Notes: generated from the letters alone by a model not told the origin. A stretch of DNA of 64,000 nucleotides from Escherichia sp. E1V33 (GCF_004211955.1 NZ_RHJI01000007.1:30643-94642); one strand, 5' to 3'; counted from the first letter of the stretch, positions 30,190 through 39,860 are shown. Numbers and translations are program-made.

Positions 30190-30972
30190 TCAAAGCTGCG
30201 TTAAACGCTGCAGCATCTGGTCCGAAGTAGAGACAGCTTTGCTGTTAATCTCATAGGCACGCTGAGTCTGAATCATGTTGACCAGTTCCTCGGCCACGTT
30301 GACGTTCGACGTTTCCACGTAGCCCTGTCGCAGCGTACCTGCGCCATTCTGACCAGGTGTTGTTTCATTCGGTGCACCGGAAGATTGCGTCTCCCGGTAC
30401 AGGTTTTCACCAATGCTTTCCAGACCGGTATCATTGATAAAAGTACTCAGGGTAAGCTGCCCAACCTGTTGTGGCTGCGCCTGCCCGGCAATGGTGACGC
30501 TGACAATACCGTCGTTGCCGATGGTGATAGATTTTGCATCCTGCGGTACGTTTATCGCCGGCTGAACCGGATAACCGCTGGAAGTCACCAGTTGACCGTT
30601 CTGATCAAGCTGGAACGAACCATCACGGGTATACGCTGTGGTGCCATCCGGCATCATAACTTGCAGGAATCCATCCCCTTCAATAGCCACATCTTTCGAG
30701 TTGTTGGTCTGGGCCAGGCTGCCCTGGCTATGAATTCGCTCAGTGGCCACCGGTCTTACCCCTGTTCCTAACTGTAAACCGGAAGGAATAGTGGTTTGTT
30801 CAGATGACTGAGCGCCCGGCTGGCGTAGCGTCTGGTACAACAGATCTTCAAATACAGCTCGCTGACGTTTAAAACCATTGGTACTTACGTTAGCCAGGTT
30901 GTTGGATATAACATCCATATTGGTCTGTTGTGCTTCCAGGCCCGTTTTTGCAATCCACAGGGAACGGATCAT
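30190..30972 (-). CDS. flgG: Distal rod protein FlgG
   Basis: A 260-residue rod protein, the same length as E. coli FlgG, with [20 protein letters not shown] at the start, the [20 protein letters not shown] rod signature, and [20 protein letters not shown] at the C-terminus. It builds the distal rod on which the hook starts. Confidence 0.96.
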   Translation of the reverse strand: MIRSLWIAKTGLEAQQTNMDVISNNLANVSTNGFKRQRAVFEDLLYQTLRQPGAQSSEQTTIPSGLQLGTGVRPVATERIHSQGSLAQTNNSKDVAIEGDGFLQVMMPDGTTAYTRDGSFQLDQNGQLVTSSGYPVQPAINVPQDAKSITIGNDGIVSVTIAGQAQPQQVGQLTLSTFINDTGLESIGENLYRETQSSGAPNETTPGQNGAGTLRQGYVETSNVNVAEELVNMIQTQRAYEINSKAVSTSDQMLQRLTQL

Positions 30973-30995
30973 GCGTTATTACTCCTTACCAGTGA

Positions 30996-31733
30996 TTAGC
31001 TGGCGCTCAATAACTGATTAGCGTTACGTTCATTGTCATCAACGGTTGTGATGACCTTCATATTCATTTCAAAGCTGCGCGCGGTGGTGATCATGTTCAC
31101 CATTGAATTGACGGGGCTGACATTGCTGCCTTCCAGCATCCCCGGCATAAGCTGCAGACTCGTATCCGCCGCCAGCGAACTGGCATCACGGGTATGGAAT
31201 ACACCGTCATCGCCGTGCTGTAGTTCGCCTGGTAGCGCATTGACAATCTTGATGCGCCCGGTTTGCGCTACGGCTGACGGTTCTTCACCGGCACCCAACG
31301 CAGAAATGGTGCCGTCTGGCGCGATAGTTAACTTTGCCTGAGTAGGTACGGTCAGCGGACCACCATCGCCTATCAGTGGCAGACCACGGACTTGCAGTTG
31401 CCCGTCCGCCGTCATCTGGATATTGCCGTTTTTGGTGTAACCTTCGGTACCATCCGGCAGTTGTACTGCCAGCCACCCTTCTTTTGGCAGCGCGACATCC
31501 AGCGTGCGGTCGGTTTTTTCGACTGTTCCCGAGGAGTAGTCACTACCAGGAGTCGATTCGGTCACCAGCGTGCGGGTCGCCATTGACGGGCCGTCTACCG
31601 GAACGGCACGATAAGCGGCAATCTGTGCGCGAAACCCCGGCGTCGAGGCATTAGCCAGGTTATCAGACACCACGGCCTGGCGATCGAGGGCCGCCGTTGC
31701 GGCCCCCATAGCGGTATATATCGCGTGATCCAT
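30996..31733 (-). CDS. flgF: Proximal rod protein FlgF
   Basis: A 245-residue rod protein (E. coli 251). The start has MDHAIYTAMGAATAALDRQA, followed by the NLANASTPGFRAQ motif and a C-terminal MVNMITTARSFEMNMKVI helix. It sits next to FlgG and FlgE with short gaps, as in E. coli. Confidence 0.95.
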   Translation of the reverse strand: MDHAIYTAMGAATAALDRQAVVSDNLANASTPGFRAQIAAYRAVPVDGPSMATRTLVTESTPGSDYSSGTVEKTDRTLDVALPKEGWLAVQLPDGTEGYTKNGNIQMTADGQLQVRGLPLIGDGGPLTVPTQAKLTIAPDGTISALGAGEEPSAVAQTGRIKIVNALPGELQHGDDGVFHTRDASSLAADTSLQLMPGMLEGSNVSPVNSMVNMITTARSFEMNMKVITTVDDNERNANQLLSAS

Positions 31734-31742
31734 GTTTTGCTA

Positions 31743-32951
31743 TTAACCCAGGTTAACCAGCGTTTGCAGGACTTCAGACTGTGTTTTGATGGTCTGAGAG
31801 TTGGACTGATAGTTGCGTTGGTAGACGATCATGTTGACCATCTCTTTACTCAGATCCACGTTTGAGGCTTCCAGTGCGTTACCGCGCAGCGTACCGAGGT
31901 TCCCGGTATCAGAAATCCCAACGACCGGCTGGCCGGATTCCGGGCTCGCAGACCAACAGTTGTTCCCTGCTGGCTGCAGCCCGCCTGGGTTATTGAAGTT
32001 AGCCAGAACAACCTGGCCCAGTAACTGCTGCTGCCCGTTGCTGTAAGAAGCAACAATCTGGCCGTTATCGCCAACGACATAACCCGTCATCGTACCCGGC
32101 GCATAACCCGTAGTTTCCGGGCTATCCATCGAGTTATCGGAAGCCTGCTGCGACAGTTTGGATAAATCGAGATCGAAGTTAAGTGCTGCGGCACCGTTGT
32201 ACGAAGCGCCATCGACTTTCAGATTTGCGGGGGTCGTAACGAGCTTTCCGCTGGAATCAAATGTTATGTCAAGTTTTTGCGGTGTAGCGCCCGGAGCGGT
32301 AGAGTCATTAGAGTAGACGGACCATGTGTTATCTGCCGTTTTGACAAAATAAACATTAATGGCATGCTCATTACCCTGGCTGTCATACGCATTCACTTGG
32401 GTAGAATAGTTATAGGAATCGCCATCAGTCGTTTTAAACGGATGCGTTACTGTATCAATTTTTGTATTTCCGGAATCCAGGTTACCGCTCAGGCTACCTG
32501 CATTAGAGGCTTTTGCCGGCATCGCGCCCGTTGGGATCTGCAAAGGCCCGACCGGTGAACCAGCCTGGACAGTTGGCGGTGTACCAATGGCCATATAACC
32601 GCTCAGGCGCATCCCCTGACTGTTCACGATATAGCCATTGGCATCGGTCTTAAACTGACCGTTACGGCTATAGAATATTTTCCCCGCTTCGGTTTCCATA
32701 CGGAAGAAGCCATTGCCCTGAATACCCATATCCAGCGGGCTGGCGCCAGCGCCAAGAACACCATCGCTGAAATTCTGATCAACGCCAGCGACCTGAACGC
32801 CCATACCGATTTGCGAACCTGCAAACACGTCGGCAAATGAAATAGAGCCGGACTTAAACCCGACAGTTTGCGAGTTGGCAATATTGTTGCCGACGACGTC
32901 CAGCGCCTGTGATGCGGCGTTTAACCCGCTAAGACCTTGTGAAAAACTCAT
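31743..32951 (-). CDS. flgE: Flagellar hook protein FlgE
   Basis: A 402-residue hook subunit, the E. coli length, with N-terminal GLSGLNAASQALDVVGNNIA and C-terminal SNVDLSKEMVNMIVYQRNYQ motifs that form the coiled-coil inner tube. The central exposed domains vary. It polymerises on the rod with the help of FlgD. Confidence 0.96.
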   Translation of the reverse strand: MSFSQGLSGLNAASQALDVVGNNIANSQTVGFKSGSISFADVFAGSQIGMGVQVAGVDQNFSDGVLGAGASPLDMGIQGNGFFRMETEAGKIFYSRNGQFKTDANGYIVNSQGMRLSGYMAIGTPPTVQAGSPVGPLQIPTGAMPAKASNAGSLSGNLDSGNTKIDTVTHPFKTTDGDSYNYSTQVNAYDSQGNEHAINVYFVKTADNTWSVYSNDSTAPGATPQKLDITFDSSGKLVTTPANLKVDGASYNGAAALNFDLDLSKLSQQASDNSMDSPETTGYAPGTMTGYVVGDNGQIVASYSNGQQQLLGQVVLANFNNPGGLQPAGNNCWSASPESGQPVVGISDTGNLGTLRGNALEASNVDLSKEMVNMIVYQRNYQSNSQTIKTQSEVLQTLVNLG

Positions 32952-32984
32952 TTTATTTCCCGAAAAACAACATAATGAAATTGA

Positions 32985-33698
32985 TTATTCAATGAGATAG
33001 ACATTGGCCAGCGTGGCCGTCTCATCATTACCTAACTGCAGAACAGCCCCTGTCTGGGTGAAAGAAACACTGTCTACTTTTGATTTTTTCAGCGACACGA
33101 TGTCAGGAGTGCTGCCGTCCGGGTTGGTAGCGGAATACGAAACGGTAAAATTCGTATCGCTTACTGTGCGTGGATCGGAAGGCTCGAAATCACTGAGATC
33201 GTCCAGGGTATATTCATGCACGCCGGCTTTAACATCTTTCAATTTTCCGGTGTAAGCATTTCCTGCATCATCAGTCAGCGTGACAGTGACGTCGCTCGCA
33301 TCCTGATTGACAGAGAGCGCAAACTGATTATTGCCACCCTGTGCGGTAGAAACAGTGGTATCACCTTCTACCAATACCTGGCGCCCTACCCATTCGGCAG
33401 CATTCATCTGCTGCATACTGGTGACCAGCATCCCGACGCTATTCACTGTGCCGTTCAACTGCTGCACACCCGCCGCCGTATTAAACTGCGCCAGCTGAGT
33501 CGTAAGCTGGTTGTTATCCATCGGATTGGTGGGGTCCTGATTCTGCATTTGCGCAACCAGCAACTGCATAAAGTTATTCATAATATCTTCGGCGCTGCTG
33601 CCATTGGTGGCGGAGGCCGCGCTATTACTGGTTGCTGCTTGACTGGCTTTATTAACTGCGGCAGAACTGCGTTGTGTCATGACGGGTAAAACCGACAT
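32985..33698 (-). CDS. flgD: Hook-cap/scaffold protein FlgD
   Basis: A 237-residue hook-assembly protein (E. coli 231) with the conserved N-terminal NFMQLLVAQMQNQDPTNPMD block and a C-terminal Ig/tudor-like region (VTLTDDAGNAYTGKLKDVKA). It caps the growing hook and is later replaced by FlgK. Confidence 0.95.
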   Translation of the reverse strand: MSVLPVMTQRSSAAVNKASQAATSNSAASATNGSSAEDIMNNFMQLLVAQMQNQDPTNPMDNNQLTTQLAQFNTAAGVQQLNGTVNSVGMLVTSMQQMNAAEWVGRQVLVEGDTTVSTAQGGNNQFALSVNQDASDVTVTLTDDAGNAYTGKLKDVKAGVHEYTLDDLSDFEPSDPRTVSDTNFTVSYSATNPDGSTPDIVSLKKSKVDSVSFTQTGAVLQLGNDETATLANVYLIE

Positions 33699-33708
33699 TA
33701 CTATTTCC

Positions 33709-34113
33709 TTACTGACCCAAAGTCAGTGTTTTGAGCATCATGGTTTTCGCGGTATTCATTACGTCGACATTGGCCTGATAACTGCGGGAAGCTGAGATGG
33801 TATTAACCATTTCGCCCACCACATCGACATTCGGCATATGGAGATAGCCTTTGTTATCTGACTGAGGGTTGTCAGGGTCATAGACCAGACGATCCGGCGC
33901 ATCGCTTTCCACCACATCACTGACTTTCACTCCGCCGATCTCCTGATCCGCAGCATGATCAACGCTAAAAATGACCTGTTTGGCTTTATATGGTTTACCG
34001 TCCGGCCCGGCGATACTGTCGGCATTAGCCATATTACTGGCGCTGACGTTCAGACGCTGAGACTGGGCGGCCATCGCTGAACCGGAAATATCAAAAATAC
34101 TTAGAAGTGACAT
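33709..34113 (-). CDS. flgC: Proximal rod protein FlgC
   Basis: A 134-residue rod protein, the E. coli length, with [29 protein letters not shown] and the C-terminal [20 protein letters not shown] helix. Part of the flgB-L operon. Confidence 0.96.
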   Translation of the reverse strand: MSLLSIFDISGSAMAAQSQRLNVSASNMANADSIAGPDGKPYKAKQVIFSVDHAADQEIGGVKVSDVVESDAPDRLVYDPDNPQSDNKGYLHMPNVDVVGEMVNTISASRSYQANVDVMNTAKTMMLKTLTLGQ

Positions 34114-34121
34114 AATTTTAT

Positions 34122-34535
34122 TTATCCCTGACTAACAACCGTCATCATGTTTTTAATCTGTGATGTCAGAAACGTTAAACTGGACTGATATTTCACTGAG
34201 TTATCTGCAAAATTAACACGCTCGCGATCCATATCTACGGTATTACCATCAGCGCTGGGTTGATCGGGTATACGATAAAGAGGTCGTGGATCAGTCATTA
34301 AATGCGTACTGTCAGCAATATGTCTTTCAGAGGTGACCGTCAGACTCATATTATTGTCAGTCGCCTGACTGCGGTTAACGGCTTCCTTTAACTGTTGCGA
34401 AAAATCGATATCCCGTGCGAGATATCCTGGTGTATCAGCATTCGCGATATTAGAAGCAAGGATGCCCTGGCGTTGCGTCAGCAGACTCAACGCATGCTGC
34501 TGAAACCGGAATTCACTGTCGAGTTTATCCAGCAT
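34122..34535 (-). CDS. flgB: Proximal rod protein FlgB
   Basis: A 137-residue rod protein (E. coli 138) with [32 protein letters not shown] and [21 protein letters not shown] longer upstream frame was rejected because the ATG at 34535 aligns with E. coli and has AAGG upstream. First gene of the flgBCDEFGHIJKL operon, divergent from flgA. Confidence 0.95.
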   Translation of the reverse strand: MLDKLDSEFRFQQHALSLLTQRQGILASNIANADTPGYLARDIDFSQQLKEAVNRSQATDNNMSLTVTSERHIADSTHLMTDPRPLYRIPDQPSADGNTVDMDRERVNFADNSVKYQSSLTFLTSQIKNMMTVVSQG

Positions 34536-34635
34536 GAGATAAAACCTTTCTTGTTTATTAACAATATTGCGGTGCATTTTATGGTGAGAGGTCGAAAAAA
34601 CCATAACGCAAATATGCGACAGCAATGACGTCAAT

Positions 34636-34812
34636 TAACCAGATTGTTCCCCAAAATGGCATACAAAAAACACTTTGATATATTTTGAAATGTCTATCCT
34701 GCAAACAAACGCTTTTACGGCATCACATTAGCGAGTAAAAAAATTGCTTCTCAGGATATATTATTGTGCATGTCTTAAGTCGAAAGCTTTTCTGACGAAA
34801 GGTCGATAACAA
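34636..34812. promoter_or_regulatory. Divergent flgB / flgA promoter region
   Basis: In E. coli this intergenic region holds FlhDC-dependent promoters for both directions. An AATGGCA word at about 34655-34661 matches the half site of the FlhDC box (AATGGCAGAAATAGCG), but a clear inverted partner was not found. Confidence 0.4.
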
Positions 34813-35511
34813 ATGTTATTTAAACGTTTACCCCTCGTTTTATTACTTTTCCTGATCGTTTATCTTAATCTGACAATCCTGGCTCATGCCTCACAGTCAA
34901 CCGGTCAGTCGCTGTCGTCGCGTATCGCATTGCTGCTGGCCCCTTATAGTCAGGGAATGCCACAATTACAGGTTACGATCCTGACCCCTACCACTCAACT
35001 GGCAACACTTTGTGGAAACCCGGCATTACGTTTACCTGGCCATACAAAAAAACTAAGCGGCAATCACAGCATTATTGCCTCTTGCGGAACACATCAGAAA
35101 TTCATCCAGGTTTCTGTAAGTGCCACGGCGACATACTGGCTGGCAGCACATGAACTTACACCTGGGCAAACGGTAAGTCAGAATGATATCCAGTCACAAC
35201 GAGGGAATATTGACCATCTTCCAGCCGATCTCATCCTCGACCCACAGAAGATTATTGGTGCAACGCCAACCCGATGGATACAACCAAATCATCCTCTGAC
35301 TTTCAGCGAACTACGCCAGCAATGGGTGATCCACACAGGTGAAAAAGTTGATGTGATGACCAAAGGCGATGATTATGAGATTCATACCACCGGAAAAGCA
35401 TTAGACAATGCAACCCTCAGAGAGTCATTTCGCGTACAAATGCACTCCGGGCAAACCCTGCTGGCGACAGCCGTAGGTAACGGTAAGGCATTTATCAGCC
35501 AGAACGACTGA
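34813..35511 (+). CDS. flgA: P-ring chaperone FlgA
   Basis: A 232-residue periplasmic protein (E. coli 219) with a signal peptide (residues about 1-28, ending AHA), and the SAF-type C-terminal domain with AAHELTPGQTVSQNDIQSQR and GEKVDVMTKGDDYEIHTTGK. It assists FlgI assembly. AAAGG precedes the ATG. First gene of flgAMN. Confidence 0.93.
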   Translation: MLFKRLPLVLLLFLIVYLNLTILAHASQSTGQSLSSRIALLLAPYSQGMPQLQVTILTPTTQLATLCGNPALRLPGHTKKLSGNHSIIASCGTHQKFIQVSVSATATYWLAAHELTPGQTVSQNDIQSQRGNIDHLPADLILDPQKIIGATPTRWIQPNHPLTFSELRQQWVIHTGEKVDVMTKGDDYEIHTTGKALDNATLRESFRVQMHSGQTLLATAVGNGKAFISQND

Positions 35512-35579
35512 CTTCAGTTATTTCCCTGTACGCCGATATACATAGTACCCATTCATTATTATTTCGAATCAGGATAACT

Positions 35580-35873
35580 ATGAGTATCGAGCGTATTTGC
35601 CAGACCTCTCCTGTACAGGGAGCTGACATCCGACAATCAACGGATTCACGTCAGCCTCAACCGCAGGGTGGATCACTGCGATCCGACGATCAAGATGCCA
35701 GTGTGCATGTTGAATTAAGTCATCTGTCTGACAGATTTACCTCAGATGATTCCAACGATGTAGACCACGCCCGCCTCGCCAAAATCTCTGCGCAAATAGC
35801 CGCCGGTGAATTAACCCTGGACAGTGATCATATCGCCGCCCGGTTGGTTGATGAGATTATTCGATTTTCATAA
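35580..35873 (+). CDS. flgM: Anti-sigma-28 factor FlgM
   Basis: A 97-residue protein, the E. coli length, disordered at the N-terminus (MSIERICQTSPVQGADIRQS) with the FliA-binding C-terminal helices HARLAKISAQIAAGELTLDS and ARLVDEIIRF. It holds FliA until the hook is complete, then is exported. It pairs with the plasmid-encoded FliA. Confidence 0.93.
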   Translation: MSIERICQTSPVQGADIRQSTDSRQPQPQGGSLRSDDQDASVHVELSHLSDRFTSDDSNDVDHARLAKISAQIAAGELTLDSDHIAARLVDEIIRFS

Positions 35874-35888
35874 ACCAGGAGTAACAAA

Positions 35889-36335
35889 GTGAAAGATCAG
35901 TTAGAAAAAAATCTTATTAAATTGCAAACACTTCTTGATGAACTGGAAGGTACCTTGCTGGAAGAAGTTTCCCAGCTCAGCCGCGCGAGAATAAATCCAG
36001 TCTCGCTTCAGGTTATCTCTGATAATAAAAGTCGTTTGTTGGCTGCAATTAATTTTTATGATGAAGAACGTAAGCATGCAGAAAAAAATGCACAGCTTTA
36101 TATTCCTTATAAAAATAATGCCAGACTTGCCACTCGTTGGGAAGGGATTACTTTGGTGCTACGTCGTGCAAGTGATTTGAATCAAAGGAGCAATCAATTA
36201 CTCGAAATCCATATGGAAAGAGTAACCACTCTGCGAAAATTAATAGTTCAGACTGGAAATATGCCATCACTTTATGGAGAAGACGGCGATCATTCTCATC
36301 ATCACGTTGGAAATAGTTACCGGATTTCTGTATGA
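35889..36335 (+). CDS. flgN: FlgK/FlgL export chaperone FlgN
   Basis: A 148-residue helical protein (E. coli 138) starting with a GTG that has AGGAG upstream. The amphipathic helices are typical of FlgN, which keeps FlgK and FlgL soluble for export. The C-terminus is longer and has a short His cluster (DHSHHH). Sequence identity to E. coli is low, so the call leans on position after flgM, length and composition. Confidence 0.85.
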   Translation: MKDQLEKNLIKLQTLLDELEGTLLEEVSQLSRARINPVSLQVISDNKSRLLAAINFYDEERKHAEKNAQLYIPYKNNARLATRWEGITLVLRRASDLNQRSNQLLEIHMERVTTLRKLIVQTGNMPSLYGEDGDHSHHHVGNSYRISV

Positions 36336-36397
36336 GTCTGGTGAAGATAGCAGCCAGAAAACCTCTGTCACTCCACGTCTTTATAATCGCCCCCATC

Positions 36398-36435
36398 CCT
36401 GCCATTCTGTGCATTTGAAATCCACAGATGGCAGG
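36398..36435. terminator. Bidirectional hairpin between flgN and flhC
   Basis: Arms 36398-36411 (CCTGCCATTCTGTG) and 36422-36435 (CCACAGATGGCAGG) pair over 14 positions with two mismatches between two convergent operons. No strong T run follows. Confidence 0.4.
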
Positions 36436-36457
36436 AAGATATGCGTATTAGTTTTCA

Positions 36458-37009
36458 TTAAATCTCATGGCTTACATGTTCAATTGATTGTTCTTTCATT
36501 TTTTTGCTTGCGCGAGAAGGTGGAAAACACAGGCTACAGGTAAAGGTGTGCAAACTGTATCCTGGTGTTGTGACAAAACTGCCACCGCAACCGCAACAAC
36601 GCGTCAATTCTACCATTCCGCAGTCAATGAAGCGTAACAGCGTCCAGGCTCTGGTTAAGCTCAGGATAGACTTCTCACCGGATTCCTTCTGAATCTGGTC
36701 CAGATACAGTCGGTAAGCTTTAAGCATGACTTCGACTGGACGGCCAAAGTTTTTCTTTTGCAAAAAGCGATAGATGTTATAGAAAATCGAAGAATGAATG
36801 TTCTGTTCCCATGACATATACCAGTCAGCAGAAAATGGCAGCATACCTTTTGCAGGCGAACACCCTTTAATTTCTTTATAAAGTCTTAATAACCACCGAC
36901 GACTCAGATTCGTTTCACTTTCAAGAACCTGCATTCTTGCGCCAAGATTAATCAGTTCCATTGCAATTTGAGCATCCTTAACTTCATTAATAATGCTTTT
37001 ATCACTCAT
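36458..37009 (-). CDS. flhC: Flagellar master regulator subunit FlhC
   Basis: A 183-residue FlhC (E. coli 192). The four zinc ligands are kept as Cys138-x2-Cys141 (RCCGCGGSF) and Cys158-x2-Cys161 (FTCSLCFPPSRA). The motifs LGARMQVLESETNLSRR, KGMLPFSADWYMSWEQNIH and AYRLYLDQ are recognisable. The C-terminal tail after the last Cys pair is shorter than in E. coli. The start at 37009 aligns with the family (MSDKSI) and lies 10 bp after flhD; an upstream-extended frame overlaps flhD and was rejected. FlhD4C2 activates class-2 flagellar operons. Confidence 0.95.
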   Translation of the reverse strand: MSDKSIINEVKDAQIAMELINLGARMQVLESETNLSRRWLLRLYKEIKGCSPAKGMLPFSADWYMSWEQNIHSSIFYNIYRFLQKKNFGRPVEVMLKAYRLYLDQIQKESGEKSILSLTRAWTLLRFIDCGMVELTRCCGCGGSFVTTPGYSLHTFTCSLCFPPSRASKKMKEQSIEHVSHEI

Positions 37010-37019
37010 AATCGTACCC

Positions 37020-37367
37020 TCAGATGGCAATGTTTTTCTGTTCGGACAATGAATCCAGTAATTCTGTGGAAAGAATAATTCCAGTGTGAATACGTTGCAG
37101 AGCATCAATCCTTGAATCTCTGGTTAAACAATTAAGTATCATTTCACTGTCTATACGTAAACGACAAATTAATTGTCCGGTAGACGATAATTTAATCAAC
37201 TGAGGAAGAGATAATCCCACCAGAGATTCCATTGTCGCTTCATTTAGTCCCAGTCTGAAGCCGGCAGATATTTTATCCTCCAAAATTAATCGTTGTGCCA
37301 ATAAAAGGTAAGTCAGATTCAAATCATGGATTGCTTGTGATTGTTCAGAAAGTTCAATCGCATTCAT
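37020..37367 (-). CDS. flhD: Flagellar master regulator subunit FlhD
   Basis: A 115-residue FlhD (E. coli 116-119) with DLNLTYLLLAQRLILEDK, the conserved cysteine in QLICRLRIDS that links subunits, and LTRDSRIDALQRIHTGIILS. GGAG precedes the ATG. It is clearly diverged from the E. coli protein, most at both ends. First gene of flhDC; the AT-rich DNA upstream is presumably its control region. Confidence 0.95.
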   Translation of the reverse strand: MNAIELSEQSQAIHDLNLTYLLLAQRLILEDKISAGFRLGLNEATMESLVGLSLPQLIKLSSTGQLICRLRIDSEMILNCLTRDSRIDALQRIHTGIILSTELLDSLSEQKNIAI

Positions 37368-37691
37368 TATGTTATTTCTCCAGACAGACTCTTATTGAGC
37401 CCAGCTATTAATATTTAGACACAAAATAAAACATTATATTATCGCCTGATTCTACTGAACACATCAGGTTGGCTTACTGATAAATATTTAAAGATGACTG
37501 CTTCAAAATAATATCCTGGTGTTGGGAAACCTATGGTTTTCTGCTATTAAGTGCAAAAAATCATCTAACATATTATTTTAAAAGAAAAAAATCATAGTAT
37601 ATACGCAGACATGCCACTCTTATGATAGGTCGAGATGGCCTCACAGCACTGTGAGGATGATTTCAATTTTACATAAAAGGTCATAACTCTT
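37368..37691. promoter_or_regulatory. Region upstream of flhDC
   Basis: AT-rich non-coding DNA between divergent flhD and the small ORF at 37692. It must contain the flhDC promoter. No specific activator site was recognised. Confidence 0.4.
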
Positions 37692-37877
37692 ATGAATGGT
37701 GATAACTATGGGTTATTTCCAGAAAAGCAAAATGCCGTTGAGTTATTTCATGAGTTAGATTTTAAACAAATGATCTCGCTATCAAAATACCTTAGGAATC
37801 ATTTCATGATAAAATATTATTCTAATATAAACAAGATGTTACGTGTGTACTATAAGAACATTCCTAATGATATTTAA
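37692..37877 (+). CDS. Small hypothetical ORF (61 aa)
   Basis: A 61-codon frame from an ATG with only a weak ribosome site (AAAAGG, distant). The product has FHELDFKQMISLSKYLRNHF in the middle and a basic C-terminal half. No family recognised, and AT-rich composition makes chance frames likely. Confidence 0.3.
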   Translation: MNGDNYGLFPEKQNAVELFHELDFKQMISLSKYLRNHFMIKYYSNINKMLRVYYKNIPNDI

Positions 37878-38476
37878 GTTGTAATTAAGTATCTTGTACT
37901 AACAAATGATACTTTACAGTAAATTCAACTGGCTTAGAGAGATTTCATTCTTAAAAGCTGTCATCCACCTTTCAGTTGAGTTATCAGACAAATACCCATT
38001 TTTGTATGCATTGCCGATTTTCGTTGATATCAGGTTATTCAGACAGGAAAGACAGTGAAGTGATAAACGTTGGCTGGAGTATCTCAGACGAAAACGTCAG
38101 GGGCTGCATCACCAGTCAGCAGGGAATAGCAGGACGAAAAGCGCCATGAAGAGCTCTTCAGACGTCTGGAAACAAAATGGGGTCCCGTAAATGGTTAAGC
38201 GACTAAAGACAAGGTCTGGCAGTAAAACAGAGGTTATGTAGTGGGCGACGACTATTGTGTCGGCTCTCTCTTTTTCCAACGGCGGGCTGACATGTGAAGA
38301 ATCAGAGTGCGGTTATTGCTCTTGCCGTAGAATAGTGGTCACAATCATATGACCACTACAGTGACAGTATTCTGACAACGCTTTCCTGGACAGGCTCTTA
38401 CTCCTATAGAGCTAAAAACACCCGAAACGAGCGAAATTTATACTAACTACCAGGCGCTATACCTTTCCCTTATACA
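37878..38476. other. Gap with decayed coding remnant
   Basis: No intact gene. Between about 38065 and 38195, two plus-strand frames read coding-like peptides (RWLEYLRRKRQGLHHQ, then QDEKRHEELFRRLETKWGP with a stop) offset by a frameshift, suggesting a remnant of an unidentified gene. Confidence 0.3.
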
Positions 38477-39109
38477 CTATATGGTACATACACCCATTCT
38501 CAGACCTACTTTTAGAAGTTCAATTCCACTATGAACATCCATTTTTTTCATCAGATTTAAGCGGTGTGTTTCAACAGTTTTATTACTGACGTCCAAAATT
38601 TTTGCGATATGTTTATTTGTTTGCCCATCTGCAATAAGTTGCAGAATTTGTCTTTCACGCATAGTCAGAAAATTACAAGGGACGGGTTTTCTTGTGACGG
38701 GCGATGTCTGAAGCAAACCATCATCGAAATAATGAGTATTATTATAAATATTTTCAATCGCGTGGTTTAAATTTTCAGGAGGACTGGTCTTCCAGACAAC
38801 CCCCATAGCACCGGCATCAATGAATTTGTTTGCATCTATATATGGTTTTTTTTCCATATATGATATTAATTTTGATTTTATTCTCATAGAGTGTATCCAG
38901 CGTATAAGTTCAATGCCCCCCAGACCGTCAGAGAACTCACCAAGAATCAATACATCTGGCTGATATTGTGAACAATACTCAGCTGCACTCAGAGCATCAG
39001 TGAAGGTAGATGATACTTCATAAATAGATGGATACTTTGATAAGAATGTTACTATTCCCTTTAACATCAGTGGATATTTATCAGCTACCACCACACTAAT
39101 TTTCTTCAT
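38477..39109 (-). CDS. NarL/FixJ-type regulator with degenerate receiver
   Basis: A 210-residue protein with AAGGA upstream of its ATG. Residues 1-120 are a receiver-like domain and about 147-205 a LuxR-type helix-turn-helix (LTMRERQILQLIADGQTNKH, VSNKTVETHRLNLMKKM). The receiver lacks the normal phospho-acceptor: the strand that usually ends LMD reads DVLILGEF, with Gly57 in place of Asp. The acidic pair near the N-terminus is Asp10-Lys11, while the conserved Lys is kept (VWKTSPPE). It is therefore probably a phosphorylation-independent pseudo-receiver. Located beyond flhDC and on the same strand; a role in controlling flhDC is a guess from position. Confidence 0.85.
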   Translation of the reverse strand: MKKISVVVADKYPLMLKGIVTFLSKYPSIYEVSSTFTDALSAAEYCSQYQPDVLILGEFSDGLGGIELIRWIHSMRIKSKLISYMEKKPYIDANKFIDAGAMGVVWKTSPPENLNHAIENIYNNTHYFDDGLLQTSPVTRKPVPCNFLTMRERQILQLIADGQTNKHIAKILDVSNKTVETHRLNLMKKMDVHSGIELLKVGLRMGVCTI

Positions 39110-39831
39110 TGTCTTCTTCCTTTTCCGGCAAATCCCTGGATCACCTTATAAATTTTAGGTGATTAACCCTATTGATTGTAAATAGGACTAGTTATATAGT
39201 CATGATGGAAATATGATTTATAGTTCATAACTACTTTTATATTTTTCTGATAATTTATTAATGACTAACTATGTGCTTAATGTAATAAGCTCTGTTTTTA
39301 TTTTTATAAATATATGATCTCAATTTTTGTTGTTGTTATTCGTTCAATGCTATTGAGTTATTTTTTATGATGTTTATTTGTTGTTTAATACCTTCCAATT
39401 GTGACTTTTCTTCACACAGTGCTCATTCGTCTGTACAGATTATGCTGCTCCAGCAGCGCCTGATAGTCAGTTGAACCGTATTGGCTACCACATCAGTGTA
39501 CTGTGACGTTTTGAGGCCTCTCACATCTCTACAGCGCTATTTACAGGGTATTACAGGACGTCTTCCCGTCGTACGAGATGATGCGTACCGGTAGTAATCG
39601 TATGTGGCCTCAGGTTGATGATGATTGCCTGGCACACTTTACCTTCAGATAATCAGCTGATGTCTCTTGTCATTCCCGGGTTCTGGCGATGAACTTTTCT
39701 GCTCATTACTCATAATTACTTTATTCGTTTAGATCACAGTAGTTGATCCTAAGTAGATCCTTTTAAGATCCTAAATAGATCCCAGATCGCTGTAGCCTGC
39801 GTCAACATTGACTTCCGGGCGATCTTGATAA
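39110..39831. other. AT-rich non-coding DNA before the replication region
   Basis: No gene seen. Between about 39430 and 39700 the base composition rises and short open stretches occur without starts, possibly an old remnant. I could not identify it. Confidence 0.3.
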
Positions 39832-39860
39832 GCTATAGTTTGTAAATTATAAACTATAGC
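39832..39860. promoter_or_regulatory. Inverted iteron upstream of repA (probable autoregulatory site)
   Basis: GCTATAGTTT (39832-39841) and AAACTATAGC (39851-39860) form a perfect inverted repeat of the same CTATAGTTT core that is repeated downstream of repA. Related half sites occur at about 39895 (CTGTAGTTTGC) and 39919 (GCTATAGTGAG). In RepFIB-type replicons RepA binds such repeats upstream of its own gene and represses itself. Confidence 0.7.

Noticed and set aside
34636..34812. A definite FlhDC box between flgA and flgB
   Set aside because: Only one half site (AATGGCA) is convincing; the inverted partner at the expected distance is poor, so it is left as a region call only.
37010..37108. 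Extension of flhC into flhD
   Set aside because: Family alignment begins at MSDKSI (37009); the extension is the flhD 3' end read in another frame.
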